Source: Streptomyces odontomachi (GTDB lineage Bacteria; Actinomycetota; Actinomycetes; Streptomycetales; Streptomycetaceae). From it: DNA of 64,000 bases. The position numbers were made by a program, and so were the translations under genes. The stretch lies in contig NZ_JAMJWG010000023.1 of assembly GCF_024435355.1 (NCBI RefSeq), forward strand, positions 62,001 to 126,000, in the 5' to 3' direction. Below the pieces are notes generated by a model. The model was not told the DNA's origin. It saw nothing but the letters and a program-made list of their open reading frames with translations, and searched no databases. This document shows, one piece after another, positions 7,194-16,148 of this stretch (position 1 is the stretch's first letter; each line of letters starts with the position of its first letter).

Positions 7194-8045
7194 GTGGACG
7201 ACCGTCACAGACGCTCCGCCGAAGAGATCGCCGACGTACTGCGCGAGCGCATCCACACCGGAACCCTCAAGGCAGGTGCCCGACTGCCGACGCAGGCGGA
7301 GCTGGCCGCCGAGTTCGACGTGGAGCGCGGCACGGTGCGCCAGGCCCTGCGGACCCTCCAGACCGAGGGACTGCTGGCGAACGTCAGCAAGGGCAGCCCC
7401 CCGCGCGTCGCGACGCCCGCGCCCGCGCGCGAGGCGCCGCAGCCGTCGATGGTGGCCCTGGCGCCCCGCCTGGACGCGGCGTTCGCGGCATCCGAGGTGC
7501 GGATAGACGCGGTCTGCCTCACCGCGGAGACCTTGATGCTGGCGATGAGCGAGCCGGTCCGGCTGATCCACCAGGGGCGGCTGCGCCCGTCCTCCGTGGA
7601 CGTGCGCATCCTGCTGCCCAGCCGCGACATCTCGCTGGCCTTCCCGGCCTCCGCCGAGGGGCGCGAGGGGGACGCACGGGTGCACCACCGCTGGCTCAAC
7701 CAGCGCAACGCCCAGGGCCAGGTGCTCCGTCACAACCTGCTGGCCCTGCGCACCTCGCACGACATCGACGTACGCGTCACCTTCCGCGCCCTGCCCTTCA
7801 CCCCGCCCATCAAGCTCTACCTGCTCAACGGCGAGGAGGCGTTGTTCGCGTACTACACGGTCACCCGGCGCGCCGAGGAGTACGAGGCGGACCGGTTGGA
7901 CATGTACGACGCCTTGGGTGGCCGCTCGCTGTTGTTCTCCTTCGAGAAGGGGGCCGGCCAGCGTGAGGCGGCGTTCGTGGCCGAGTCGCAGAACTGGTTC
8001 GACGCGCTCTGGGAAACCATCGCCAGGGACCTGACACTCTCCTAG
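7194..8045 (+). CDS. GntR-family transcriptional regulator
   Basis: A 283-residue regulator. The N-terminal winged helix (about residues 5-70) contains the GntR signature LRERIHTGTLKAGARLPTQ followed by VERGTVRQALRTLQTEG. The remainder is a ligand-sensing domain that does not match the common UTRA or FadR types by eye. The start is GTG 7194, with GGAGG eight bases upstream. The HAD gene begins within its stop codon (TAGTG), so the two are translationally coupled. It probably controls itself and the divergent membrane gene through 7061-7125. Confidence 0.85.
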   Translation: MDDRHRRSAEEIADVLRERIHTGTLKAGARLPTQAELAAEFDVERGTVRQALRTLQTEGLLANVSKGSPPRVATPAPAREAPQPSMVALAPRLDAAFAASEVRIDAVCLTAETLMLAMSEPVRLIHQGRLRPSSVDVRILLPSRDISLAFPASAEGREGDARVHHRWLNQRNAQGQVLRHNLLALRTSHDIDVRVTFRALPFTPPIKLYLLNGEEALFAYYTVTRRAEEYEADRLDMYDALGGRSLLFSFEKGAGQREAAFVAESQNWFDALWETIARDLTLS

Positions 8046-9010
8046 TGAGCTCTGATACGAAACGGACTGAACCGGCGTCAGAACAGACCGGATTGGTAGC
8101 AGGTGAGACCGAATCCCCGATGGAACGTGACCGTGATCGCGACCGGTTGGTGAAGGGACCGTCCAGATCGGGACGGGACGGCCCGGTGGCAGGACGGGAC
8201 GGCCCGGCGCCCGGTCCCGGCGGTCCGGTGGGCGAGTCGCCGCCGGGCGGTCCGGACCAGCCGGACAAGGGCGAGCCTGCCGTCGAGCGGACGCACGGGC
8301 TGGACGACCTGGTCGCCGCCGCCCGACTCGTCCTGTTCGACTTCGACGGGCCGATCTGCCGGCTCTTCGCCCACCACAAGGCCGAGCGGGTCGCCACCGA
8401 GCTGGTGGAGTGGGTGGCCGAGTGCGGTCTGCGGGACCTGCTCTCACCGCGGGAGCGCGAGAGCCTCGACCCGCACAAGGTGTTGCAGGCCGTGGACCGC
8501 AGACGACCCGGCAGCGATCTCGTCACCGAGCTGGAGGAGCGCCTGACGAAGGAGGAGCTGCGTGCCGCGGCCTCCGCCTGGCCCACCGCGTTCGCCGACC
8601 CGCTGATCCGCACCTGGCACGCCGTGGGCGTCCGGCTCGCCATCACCACCAACAACTCCCCGCAGGTGGCACGCGCCTACCTCGTCGGCCGCGGTCTCGC
8701 GGGCTGCTTCGAACCGCACATCTACGGTCGCACCGACGACCTGGCGCTGCTCAAACCCGACCCGCACTGCCTGCGCCGCGCACTGAACGCGACGGGCACC
8801 GCCCCCGCCGCCGGGCTCATGATCGGCGACAACAGCTCGGACTTCGCCGCCGCCCGCCGGGCAGGCGTGGCCTTCCTCGGCTACGCGTCGAACGAGCACA
8901 AGGCGAAGCTGCTGCGCGACGCGGGGGTGGACCACATCGTCACCTCGTTGGACCAGGTCCTCGAGGTGGTGATCCGCACCCGTGGCCGGCTGTCGAGTGC
9001 GGATTCCTAG
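8045..9010 (+). CDS. HAD-superfamily hydrolase
   Basis: A 321-residue protein. The first ~90 residues are charged and Gly/Pro-rich, likely disordered. The HAD core then shows motif I LFDFDGPIC (about residue 98), motif II ITTNN, the Lys of motif III in LKPDP, and motif IV GDNSSDFAAA. Probably a phosphatase of the phosphoglycolate or beta-phosphoglucomutase type; the substrate is unknown. GTG 8045 overlaps the GntR stop codon; a later in-frame ATG (8120) would remove part of the disordered head. A GACCCGATCGGGTC palindrome (9010-9023) follows the stop. Confidence 0.8.
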   Translation: MSSDTKRTEPASEQTGLVAGETESPMERDRDRDRLVKGPSRSGRDGPVAGRDGPAPGPGGPVGESPPGGPDQPDKGEPAVERTHGLDDLVAAARLVLFDFDGPICRLFAHHKAERVATELVEWVAECGLRDLLSPRERESLDPHKVLQAVDRRRPGSDLVTELEERLTKEELRAAASAWPTAFADPLIRTWHAVGVRLAITTNNSPQVARAYLVGRGLAGCFEPHIYGRTDDLALLKPDPHCLRRALNATGTAPAAGLMIGDNSSDFAAARRAGVAFLGYASNEHKAKLLRDAGVDHIVTSLDQVLEVVIRTRGRLSSADS

Positions 9011-9166
9011 ACCCGATCGGGTCGGAGGAAGGGACGGGGTCGCCGCCGTGTGCCCGTACGGGCCAGTGGGGTGTGGCGTACGAGGCCCCTGAGGGGTGAG
9101 GGACGTACGTGGTGACTAAGGTGTGCTGCACTTCGACGCGAGTGCCCGAGTTCTCAGGAGTGGCTG

Positions 9167-10624
9167 TTGCGTGGATCTCCCGCTCGGGTGACCGCTGCCC
9201 CGTGGGCCGGCCCGGCCGCCGACGCGTCGGGTACGTCGCCGGACGACACGTCGACCGAGGAGTCCCGGAAACCGTCGGACGACGCCTGGACGTGGTCGCC
9301 CGACGCCCCGCTGCCGGACCCCGGCGCCCTGGAGCCGGACCCCGGCATCCCGGCGTCGGACCCCGGCTCCTGGACCACGGCCGCTGCCGCTCCCGCCCCC
9401 ACGGCGCTCCTCACGCCCGCGTCCGCGCCCTCCCGCGTGCCCGTTCGCGCGGACCTGCCCGCCTGCGTCCTCAGGCCCGCCCCCGTACCCGTACCCGTAC
9501 GGGCGCCTTACTGGACCCCGGACGAACGCGTCCCCGAACGCCCCGACTTCCCCCGCAGCGCCGTGCGGGAGGCGCTGGCCGCGGAGCGCGTGGCGCCCCC
9601 GGGATGCGTCATCCGGGGCACCACGCACCGGAACTCGATCGTGTACGTGCCGAGCCGTGGCGTGCGGGTCGTGGTGCGGCGCCTGGTGCCGGACAGGGCG
9701 CGCCTGGAGCGCTGTTTCCTCAGCGAGCACGCCGTACTCGCCGCCATCGAGCGCTCCGGAGTACCGGTGCGCGCCCCCCGGGTGCTGGCGCTGGGCACGG
9801 ATCACGCCGGTGGAGTCGCCGCTTCCAGGGTCCTCGGGACCTCGGGGGAGGACGAGGACGCCTTCGCGATCCACTCCTACGAGGGTCTGTCGGGTCTGTC
9901 CTGCGAGGGCCCGTCGACGGCCGGTACCGGACCGCGGCACCCGGTGCAGGGGCTGCTGCCCAGGGAGGCGGACGACGTCGTCGCCCAGCTCGAGGCGCTG
10001 ACCCGGGTCGACCACCGCCTGCTCGACCCGGCCGCTGAGCGCGTCGACTTCTATGCCTGGCTGTGCGAGGAACTGGCGGCCCTGGTGGGCCGGCTGCCCG
10101 CCACGTCATGGCGTCTCGCCCGGGAGTTCGGGCTGCCGGACGGGCCACGGCTGCGCGAGATCCTCGGGCGTCACCGGGTGCGGCAGCGTGACGTGGCCCT
10201 GCTGCACGGCGACCTCAACCCCTGGAACCTGGTCCGCGGCGCGGGCCCCGACGCCGGACTCGTGCTGATCGACTGGGAGATGGCGATGGTCGGCGACCCG
10301 CTCTACGACCTCGCCCGCCATCTGCACCTGACCCCCACGCTTCCCGACATCCGCACCCGCATGCTCACCGCCTGGCACCGCCGGCTGCCGGAGCGCTTCA
10401 CCCGCGGTTGGGAGGCGGACCTGCGTCTCTACCGCGCCATCGAGGTCGTGCGCTCCGCCTACGTCGACCTCCACCGGCTGGTCACGCACGCGGGCCTGGA
10501 CGCGCCGAACGTGCGGCGCGCGGTCGACGCGTACGCGATGACGCTGCACGCGGCCACCGCGTTCCTGGGGCTCCGGCAGCGGGAACCGGCCACGGAGTTC
10601 CTGACGGCGGCGAGCCGTTCGTGA
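9167..10624 (+). CDS. APH-family (aminoglycoside phosphotransferase-like) kinase
   Basis: A 485-residue protein with a kinase-like fold. The first ~110 residues are Pro/Asp/Ser-rich and low in complexity. The APH domain follows, with catalytic loop LLHGDLNPWN (about residue 345) and metal-binding LIDWEMA (about 367). Such kinases phosphorylate small molecules, and this need not be antibiotic resistance. The start is TTG 9167 with GGAG six bases upstream; GTG 9188 is the alternative. It lies downstream of the HAD gene on the same strand. Confidence 0.78.
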   Translation: MRGSPARVTAAPWAGPAADASGTSPDDTSTEESRKPSDDAWTWSPDAPLPDPGALEPDPGIPASDPGSWTTAAAAPAPTALLTPASAPSRVPVRADLPACVLRPAPVPVPVRAPYWTPDERVPERPDFPRSAVREALAAERVAPPGCVIRGTTHRNSIVYVPSRGVRVVVRRLVPDRARLERCFLSEHAVLAAIERSGVPVRAPRVLALGTDHAGGVAASRVLGTSGEDEDAFAIHSYEGLSGLSCEGPSTAGTGPRHPVQGLLPREADDVVAQLEALTRVDHRLLDPAAERVDFYAWLCEELAALVGRLPATSWRLAREFGLPDGPRLREILGRHRVRQRDVALLHGDLNPWNLVRGAGPDAGLVLIDWEMAMVGDPLYDLARHLHLTPTLPDIRTRMLTAWHRRLPERFTRGWEADLRLYRAIEVVRSAYVDLHRLVTHAGLDAPNVRRAVDAYAMTLHAATAFLGLRQREPATEFLTAASRS

Positions 10625-10706
10625 GGTCGTGAGCCGTAAGCCGTAAGGCCGTTGTGAGGTCGGGAGGCGTTCCTGATGGCCGCGCGTCGTGCCCGAGGGC
10701 TCCGGA

Positions 10707-11597
10707 TCATCCCCTGATCCCCAGCCGGGCCAGCCGTTCCGGATCGGCGATGAGATGGATTCCGGTGATCTTTCCTGCGCTGCCGACCGTCAGGCTCATC
10801 ACCGATATCGGGGCGTCGTCGACCACCGCGAGCAGCCCCGGAGCGCCGTTGACCAGGACGGACCGGGCGTGGACCGCCAGTCGGCGGTAGCTGAAGGCAT
10901 TGCCGGCCACGTCCGCCGCGCCCCGCACCAGTTGCGAACCGGCCGCGCCGGTGTCCACGCGCAGCGTGACCTCGGGGTCGAGCAGGGCGAGCAGCGCGTC
11001 GAAGTCGCCGTCCCGTGCGGCGGTGAGGAAGGCGTCGACGGCGTCGTGGCGGCGTGCCGGGTCGGTGTCGGGCACGGGTGCGGCCTGTTCGATACGGCGC
11101 CGGGCGCGGCTGGCGAGCTGCCGGGTGGCGGTCGGGGTGCGGCCTGCGATGGGCGCGATGGCGTCGAACGGGACGGCGAAGAGGTCGTGCAGCACGTAGG
11201 CGAGGCGTTCCGCCGGGCCGAGCGTGTCCAGCACGACGAGCAGGGCGAGTCCGACCGAGTCGGCGGTCAGTGCCTGGAACTCCGGGTCGCCCTCGTCGTC
11301 CGGCACCGTGACGACCGGGTCGGGCAGCCGAACATCCAGCGGCTCCTCCCGGCGCGACTGGCGCGCCCGCAGCATGTCCAGGCAGATCCGGCCGACCACG
11401 GTGGTGAGCCAGCCGGTCAGGTTCCGGATGTCGTCGGCGCCGCTGCGGCCGAGCCGGATCCACGCCTCCTGGACGGCGTCGTCGGCCTCGCTCAACGATC
11501 CGAGCATGCGGTAGGCCACCGCCCGCAGGTGCACCCGGTTCGCCTCGAATCGCGCAGCCAGGGCCTCGCGCCCGGCACCGTCCCCGTTGTCGCCCAT
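10707..11597 (-). CDS. ECF sigma factor, group ECF41-like, with SnoaL-like C-terminus
   Basis: A 296-residue RNA polymerase sigma factor. Region 2 (about residues 12-80) includes YRMLGSLSEADDAVQEAWIR and WLTTVVGRICLDMLRARQSRREE. Region 4 (about 125-185) includes YVLHDLFAVPFDAIAPIAGRT and a typical recognition helix. The last ~105 residues form an NTF2/SnoaL-like domain, as in ECF41 factors, where it replaces a separate anti-sigma protein. The start is ATG 11597; no clear ribosome site is seen. The usual ECF41 partner (a carboxymuconolactone decarboxylase or oxidoreductase) is not adjacent. Confidence 0.87.
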   Translation of the reverse strand: MGDNGDGAGREALAARFEANRVHLRAVAYRMLGSLSEADDAVQEAWIRLGRSGADDIRNLTGWLTTVVGRICLDMLRARQSRREEPLDVRLPDPVVTVPDDEGDPEFQALTADSVGLALLVVLDTLGPAERLAYVLHDLFAVPFDAIAPIAGRTPTATRQLASRARRRIEQAAPVPDTDPARRHDAVDAFLTAARDGDFDALLALLDPEVTLRVDTGAAGSQLVRGAADVAGNAFSYRRLAVHARSVLVNGAPGLLAVVDDAPISVMSLTVGSAGKITGIHLIADPERLARLGIRG

Positions 11598-11669
11598 GGC
11601 GGCATTGTTCCGTGCGGGGTTCGGTGCCGGTGTGCCGAGGTGGGGCACGCACCTGCGGGTGGCGGCGGG

Positions 11670-12437
11670 TCATCCGGAAGGCGGCGTCTCCTCAGGAGTC
11701 TCCGGCGCGTCCAGCATCGCGCCCGCGGTCGTCCTGAGCGCCCTCGCGACCCGCGCGCCCTCGCCACGCTCGAGCGCGGCGTGGATGTGCGTGCTGTACA
11801 GGGGGCTGAGCAGCAGGTGGGCGAGGAGTTCGGCGTCCGCGTCGGGGCGTTCCGCCGTGATGAGCGCGCTGATGTGGGCGTGCCAGAAGTCGTAGACCGG
11901 GTGGTCATGGGGGTGGCCATGCCGGTCCGGGGCGTCCGAGGTGTCGTCCGGCTCCTGCGCTGCCCGGCCCCGCGGAACCGCGCACACCTGCTCGGGTTCC
12001 TGCCCCTGATCCGCTTCCTCGGCCGCCGTGCCGGTTCTGTCCTGCCTCCCGGTCTTTCTGGCCGGTGGCCGGTGGGCCGTCGACGCGGCATGGCCGAGCG
12101 CGGCGACCAGGCCCTTGTTGCGGCTCACCACGTCGACGATGCCGTCCAGGAAGGCGTACAGGCGCTCGCGCGGCGGGGCGCCCGGGCCGAGCGGCGGCGG
12201 TCCCGACTCGACCGAGGTGTGCAACGCGACCGCGCGCTCCTCCATCAGGGCGCGCATCAGGCCCATGCGGCTGCCGAACCGGTGGAACAGCGTGCCCTTG
12301 CCGACGCCGGCCGCAGCGGCGACCCGTTCCATCGAGATCTCCTCCGGCCGGTGCCGGGTCAGCAGATCCTCGGTCGCGAGCAGGATGGCGCGCCGGTTGC
12401 GTGCCGCGTCGGCGCGTTCACGACGGCCCTGGGTCAT
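11670..12437 (-). CDS. TetR-family repressor
   Basis: A 255-residue TetR regulator. The DNA-binding domain (about residues 10-60) contains ISMERVAAAAGVGKGTLFHRFGSRMGL. A His/Asp-rich, Gln/Glu-rich insert (about residues 125-185) is unusual and probably disordered. The gene is divergent from the quinone oxidoreductase at 12569, and two palindromes lie between them, indicating autorepression and control of the oxidoreductase. Confidence 0.85.
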   Translation of the reverse strand: MTQGRRERADAARNRRAILLATEDLLTRHRPEEISMERVAAAAGVGKGTLFHRFGSRMGLMRALMEERAVALHTSVESGPPPLGPGAPPRERLYAFLDGIVDVVSRNKGLVAALGHAASTAHRPPARKTGRQDRTGTAAEEADQGQEPEQVCAVPRGRAAQEPDDTSDAPDRHGHPHDHPVYDFWHAHISALITAERPDADAELLAHLLLSPLYSTHIHAALERGEGARVARALRTTAGAMLDAPETPEETPPSG

Positions 12438-12483
12438 GACGTACGTCCGTTCTCTCGGCAGAGCAGGGTCGCTGCATGGACAA

Positions 12484-12535
12484 CTGGACCGACGGTCCAG
12501 TACGCTCCCGGGACAGTAACTGGACCAGCGGTCCA
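12484..12535. promoter_or_regulatory. two palindromic TetR operators
   Basis: CTGGACCGACGGTCCAG (12484-12500, perfect around a central A) and TGGACCAGCGGTCCA (12521-12535). Their centres are 36 bp apart, within the divergent promoter region of the TetR and oxidoreductase genes. Confidence 0.75.
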
Positions 12536-12568
12536 CTTAATGCCCGAGCGTCCGTGGAGGACACCATC

Positions 12569-13546
12569 ATGCGACGAGTGCGGTATCACGCCTATGGCGG
12601 CCCGGAGGTCCTGACGGTCGAGGAGGCGGAGGTTCCGTCCCCAGGCCCTGGGCAGGTGCTGCTGCGTACCGAGGTGATCGGGGCCAACTTCGTGGACACC
12701 CTGATCCGGAGCGGTCGCCCCGAAGGCTCGCCCTACCACCGTCCGCTCCCCGGCACCCTCACCGGCGATGTGCTGGGCACCGTCGAGTCGGTCGGCGAGG
12801 GTGCCGACCCCGCACTGGCCGGTCGGCGGGTCGCCGCGCTGGTCGCCGTGGACGCCTTCGCGGACTACGCGGTCGCCGACGCCGACTGGCTGTCCCCGGT
12901 GCCGGACGGGCTGGACGCCGCCGCGGCCACCAGCCTGCCGTTGATCGGACCCGTGGCGCTGGGGGCGCTGCGGATGGGGCGGCCGGAACCCGGCGCGACG
13001 GTGCTGGTGCACGCCGCGGCGGGGGCGATCGGGCACCTCGCGGTGCAGCTGGCGAAGCTCCGCGGTGCCGGGAAGGTCATCGCCACCGCCGGCTCGCCTG
13101 CCAAGCTCGACTTCGCTCGCGCGCACGGCGCGGACGTCGCCGTCGACTACACCGATCCCGACTGGCCCGCGCAGGTGCGCAAGGCCGCCCCGGACGGCGT
13201 GGACATCGTGCTGGACGGGGTCGGCGGCGACACGACCCGGCAGAGCCTGGACCTGCTTGCCCCGTTCGGTCGGGCGGTCGTGTTCGGCTCCGCGAAGGGG
13301 GAGATGTTCGACGTCCCCATCTGGGGCGTTCTCGGCCTGCGGTCCGTGGCCGGCTTCGGACTGCTGGCCTTCCGCACCGCCCGCCCCGACCTGGCCCGCC
13401 AGGACGTGCAGGACGTCACCGAGTATGCCGTCTCCGGCCGGCTGCGCACCGCCGTGCACGCCCGCGTCCCGCTCGCCGAGGCCGCCACGGCGCACCGCAT
13501 GTTCGAGGACCGTACGCAGGCGGGGCGCATCCTGCTGGTGCCCTGA
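12569..13546 (+). CDS. zinc-free quinone oxidoreductase (MDR family)
   Basis: A 325-residue medium-chain dehydrogenase/reductase of the quinone oxidoreductase type, which reduces quinones or enones with NADPH. N-terminal GroES-like domain (about 1-125), then Rossmann domain with VLVHAAAGAIGHLAVQLAK (about 148-166). Zinc ligands of alcohol dehydrogenases are absent. The start is ATG 12569 with GGAGG nine bases upstream. It is likely repressed by the divergent TetR and induced by an electrophile or small molecule. Confidence 0.88.
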   Translation: MRRVRYHAYGGPEVLTVEEAEVPSPGPGQVLLRTEVIGANFVDTLIRSGRPEGSPYHRPLPGTLTGDVLGTVESVGEGADPALAGRRVAALVAVDAFADYAVADADWLSPVPDGLDAAAATSLPLIGPVALGALRMGRPEPGATVLVHAAAGAIGHLAVQLAKLRGAGKVIATAGSPAKLDFARAHGADVAVDYTDPDWPAQVRKAAPDGVDIVLDGVGGDTTRQSLDLLAPFGRAVVFGSAKGEMFDVPIWGVLGLRSVAGFGLLAFRTARPDLARQDVQDVTEYAVSGRLRTAVHARVPLAEAATAHRMFEDRTQAGRILLVP

Positions 13547-13616
13547 GCATCCCGCCCGCCGGCGTGGCGGCCGAGGCAGAATCGATCCGTGGCGATGGCG
13601 GAGCGGGGAGGTCGGC

Positions 13617-14321
13617 GTGGCACGTGACGAGGGCGGGACCGGTGCGGGATCGGGGCCGGGCGCGGCCGCGGCTGAGCGGGGCGCGCTGGCGGTGGCGGTG
13701 TGTGCCGCGTTGGAGGCGAGCGTCGCGGGGTCGCACGCCGCGTTGCTCGGGTCGCTGGCCCGGGGCGTGGCCGACGCGTACAGCGACATCGACGTCTTGT
13801 GGGTGGTGCCCGACGCGGGGTTCGGGGCGGCCGTCACGCCGGATCGGGTCCGCGCGGTGCTCGGCCGCCTCCGACCGGTGGACGATCTGCGGATCGATCC
13901 GGACCACCGTCACTCGGACCGCCGTCGCCTGCTGTTCGTACGGTTCGCGGGGGTGCCGTTGTTCTGGCGCCTCGACCTGTCCGTACGGGCCGCTTCGGTC
14001 GCGCACGATGCGACGTACGACGACGGCAACCCGGACGCGCGGGCCGGCGAGGACGAGTGGTCGCGCCCGGCCAGCGCGCTGGCCAACGCGACCGGCGCCG
14101 TCAAGGCGGTGGCCCGGCGCCGCCTCGACGACGCCCGGGGCCTGCTCGACCGCGGCTTCGCCCGGATCGGCGAACCCGACCGCGCCACCGGCGACTGGCA
14201 CGCGGACATCTCCCGCCTGGCCCGCGCGGCGGCCGAGCGGGACCCGTCGCTGGCGGCACTCGCCGACCAGGTGGTGGCGCTGGCCGCCGTGGAACTCGCA
14301 CCACGCGGGCAGGTGGATTAG
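13617..14321 (+). CDS. nucleotidyltransferase-fold protein
   Basis: A 234-residue protein with a Pol-beta-type nucleotidyltransferase signature: LLGSLARGVADAYSDIDVLWVV, with G45-S46 and the catalytic pair D57/D59. The rest is helical and resembles aminoglycoside nucleotidyltransferase-like or streptomycete DUF proteins. The start is GTG 13617 behind GGGGAGG. It lies 70 bp downstream of the oxidoreductase on the same strand. The substrate is unknown. Confidence 0.75.
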   Translation: MARDEGGTGAGSGPGAAAAERGALAVAVCAALEASVAGSHAALLGSLARGVADAYSDIDVLWVVPDAGFGAAVTPDRVRAVLGRLRPVDDLRIDPDHRHSDRRRLLFVRFAGVPLFWRLDLSVRAASVAHDATYDDGNPDARAGEDEWSRPASALANATGAVKAVARRRLDDARGLLDRGFARIGEPDRATGDWHADISRLARAAAERDPSLAALADQVVALAAVELAPRGQVD

Positions 14322-14345
14322 CGGGGCCACCCCGCCTCGTCGCCT

Positions 14346-14380
14346 GTCAGCCGTCAGCCGTCAGCCGTCAGCCGTCAGTT
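14346..14380. repeat. five heptamers GTCAGCC
   Basis: Five tandem units (the last is GTCAGTT) starting at 14346. The repeat covers the stop codon of the minus-strand methyltransferase (14368-14370), so copy-number change would alter the last residues or the stop position. Confidence 0.85.
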
Positions 14381-15062
14381 GCGGGTCGGTGGGCCAGCAG
14401 GTACGCCTGGGGCCCCTGGCTCGTCCGCTCTCCCTCGTGGGGCTCGCGCACCAGCCGCGCGTCGACGGCCAGGCCCGCGTCGCCCAGCAGTTCGGCCACC
14501 CGGTCGGGGGAGAGCCAGTGGACGTCCAGCGACAGATCGTGACCGTAGGCGTGGTCCAGGTGCCGGAGCAGGTCACCCGCCTTGAAGGCGATCAGCAGCT
14601 GGCCGCCGGGTGCCAGCACCCGGTGGAACTCCTGGAAGACCTTCGGCAGGAGCGCCGGCGGGGTGTGGACGGTCGAGTACCAGGCGACGACCCCGGCAAG
14701 CGTTCCGTCCGCCATGTCGAGCGCGGTCATCGAGCCCTGTTCGAAGCGTAGTTCCGGATACGTCCGGCGGGCCTCGGCGACCATCCCGTCCGACAGGTCG
14801 ACGCCGAACGCGTCCACCCCGAGGCCGTGCAGATACGCCGTCACCCGCCCCGGCCCGCACCCCAGGTCGCCGACCGGGCCGCCGCCCCCGGCCCGCACCA
14901 GCTCGGCGAACGCCCCCAGCATGGCCCGGTCCAGCGGCTTGGCGTCGAGCTCGTCGCGCAGCAGCCGGGCGTAGTCGGTGGCGACGGTGTCGTAGGACGT
15001 GCGCGTCGTCCGCAGGTAGGCACGGCTTCGGAGTCGTCGGTCGTGTGCAGCAGGTCGGTCAT
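14368..15062 (-). pseudogene. SAM-dependent methyltransferase with 5' frameshift
   Basis: The intact frame from ATG 14922 (184 residues) has Rossmann motif VGDLGCGPGRVTAYL and motif LAPGGQLLIAF, so it is a class I methyltransferase. The natural N-terminus lies further upstream: MTDLLHTTD begins at ATG 15062, but the continuation YLRTTRTSYDTVATDYARL is in another frame. A one-base loss or two-base gain near 15030-15040 is needed to join them. It may be a real mutation or an assembly error. If translated only from 14922 the enzyme lacks about 35 residues before motif I and may be inactive. Confidence 0.65.
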
Positions 15063-15150
15063 GGGCGGCACGGTATCCAGGGGGACTGACACGGGCCGCC
15101 GCCGATCACCTCGTAGCCGCCCTCCGCTGAATTTCTGATCGGCCTCTGAT

Positions 15151-15229
15151 TCGATAATCGTCTATCTTGACGTTCATCGATACAGGTGCCAGCCTTGCCC
15201 GTGTGGCGCGATATAGACAACCGTCGATA
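15151..15229. promoter_or_regulatory. regulatory region upstream of arsM
   Basis: An AT-rich patch with three TCGATA motifs (15151, 15177, 15224) and a TATAGA box (15212-15217), in the 237-bp gap before the arsenite methyltransferase. This is consistent with a metalloregulator target; no ArsR gene is in the window. Confidence 0.4.
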
Positions 15230-15299
15230 AAGGCGGTGGGCGCTGGCATGCTGCACAGCCGGGGCGGCCGGGGACGGTCAGGGTGCAAAGGAGTGGCCG

Positions 15300-16139
15300 A
15301 TGAACGACAGCAGGCATCAGCAGCCGGATGACCGGCCCGAGGTACCGCTCGCGGACCGGCCCGACGACCTGAGGGAGGCCGTCCGCAGGCGTTACGCGGC
15401 GGCTGCCGTCCGGGTGACCGGCGGAGACGCCGGATGCTGTGGTCCGCAGTGCGATCCGGGGTCCGTCGAGGTGGACGCGGACTACGGGGCGGCCCTGTAC
15501 GCGGCCGACGAGCGTGACGCGCTGCCCGCCGAGGCCGTCGCCGCCTCGCTCGGCTGCGGCAACCCGGTCGCCGTCGCCGGGCTGAGTGCCGGCGAGCGGG
15601 TCCTGGACCTGGGTTCGGGCGGCGGCATCGACGTACTGCTCTCGGCTCGCCGCGTGGGCCCTTCCGGGATGGCGTACGGCCTGGACATGACCGACGAGAT
15701 GCTGGCGCTCGCGCGGGCCAACGCCGAGCGGGCGGGCGTCGCCAACGCGGAGTTCCTGAAGGGGACGATCGAGGCGGTGCCCCTGCCCGCCGAGGCGGTC
15801 GACGTCGTCATCTCCAACTGCGTGATCAACCTCTCCACCGACAAGCCGGCGGTGTTCGCCGAGGCCTTCCGCGTGCTGGCCCCCGGCGGCCGGCTCGGTG
15901 TCTACGACGTGGTCGCCGACGACGAGCTCACGCCACGCCAGCGTGCCGAGCGCGGCGACCACGTGGGCTGCATCGCCGGGGCGCTGTCCTTCGCCGAGTA
16001 CCACCAGGGCCTGGCCGCCGCCGGGTTCACCGACATCGAGATCACGCCGACCCACGAGGTCGCCGACGGCATGCACTCGGCCGTCGTGCGCGCGACCAAG
16101 GTGGCCAAGGCGACCAAGGCGACCAGCGCGGGCCGGTGA
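15300..16139 (+). CDS. arsM: arsenite S-adenosylmethionine methyltransferase ArsM
   Basis: A 279-residue methyltransferase that methylates As(III) to less retained or volatile species. The Rossmann motif VLDLGSGGGIDVLLSA is at about residues 101-116. Conserved arsenite-binding cysteines are present at C86 (SLGCGNP), C174 (ISNCVIN) and C224 (VGCIAG), plus an N-terminal CCGPQC at 46-51. ATG 15300 follows AAAGGAG. The C-terminus ends in a Lys/Thr/Ala repeat. No other ars genes are adjacent, so arsenic handling here is by methylation alone or by genes elsewhere. Confidence 0.92.
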   Translation: MNDSRHQQPDDRPEVPLADRPDDLREAVRRRYAAAAVRVTGGDAGCCGPQCDPGSVEVDADYGAALYAADERDALPAEAVAASLGCGNPVAVAGLSAGERVLDLGSGGGIDVLLSARRVGPSGMAYGLDMTDEMLALARANAERAGVANAEFLKGTIEAVPLPAEAVDVVISNCVINLSTDKPAVFAEAFRVLAPGGRLGVYDVVADDELTPRQRAERGDHVGCIAGALSFAEYHQGLAAAGFTDIEITPTHEVADGMHSAVVRATKVAKATKATSAGR

Positions 16140-16148
16140 TCGGCCGGC

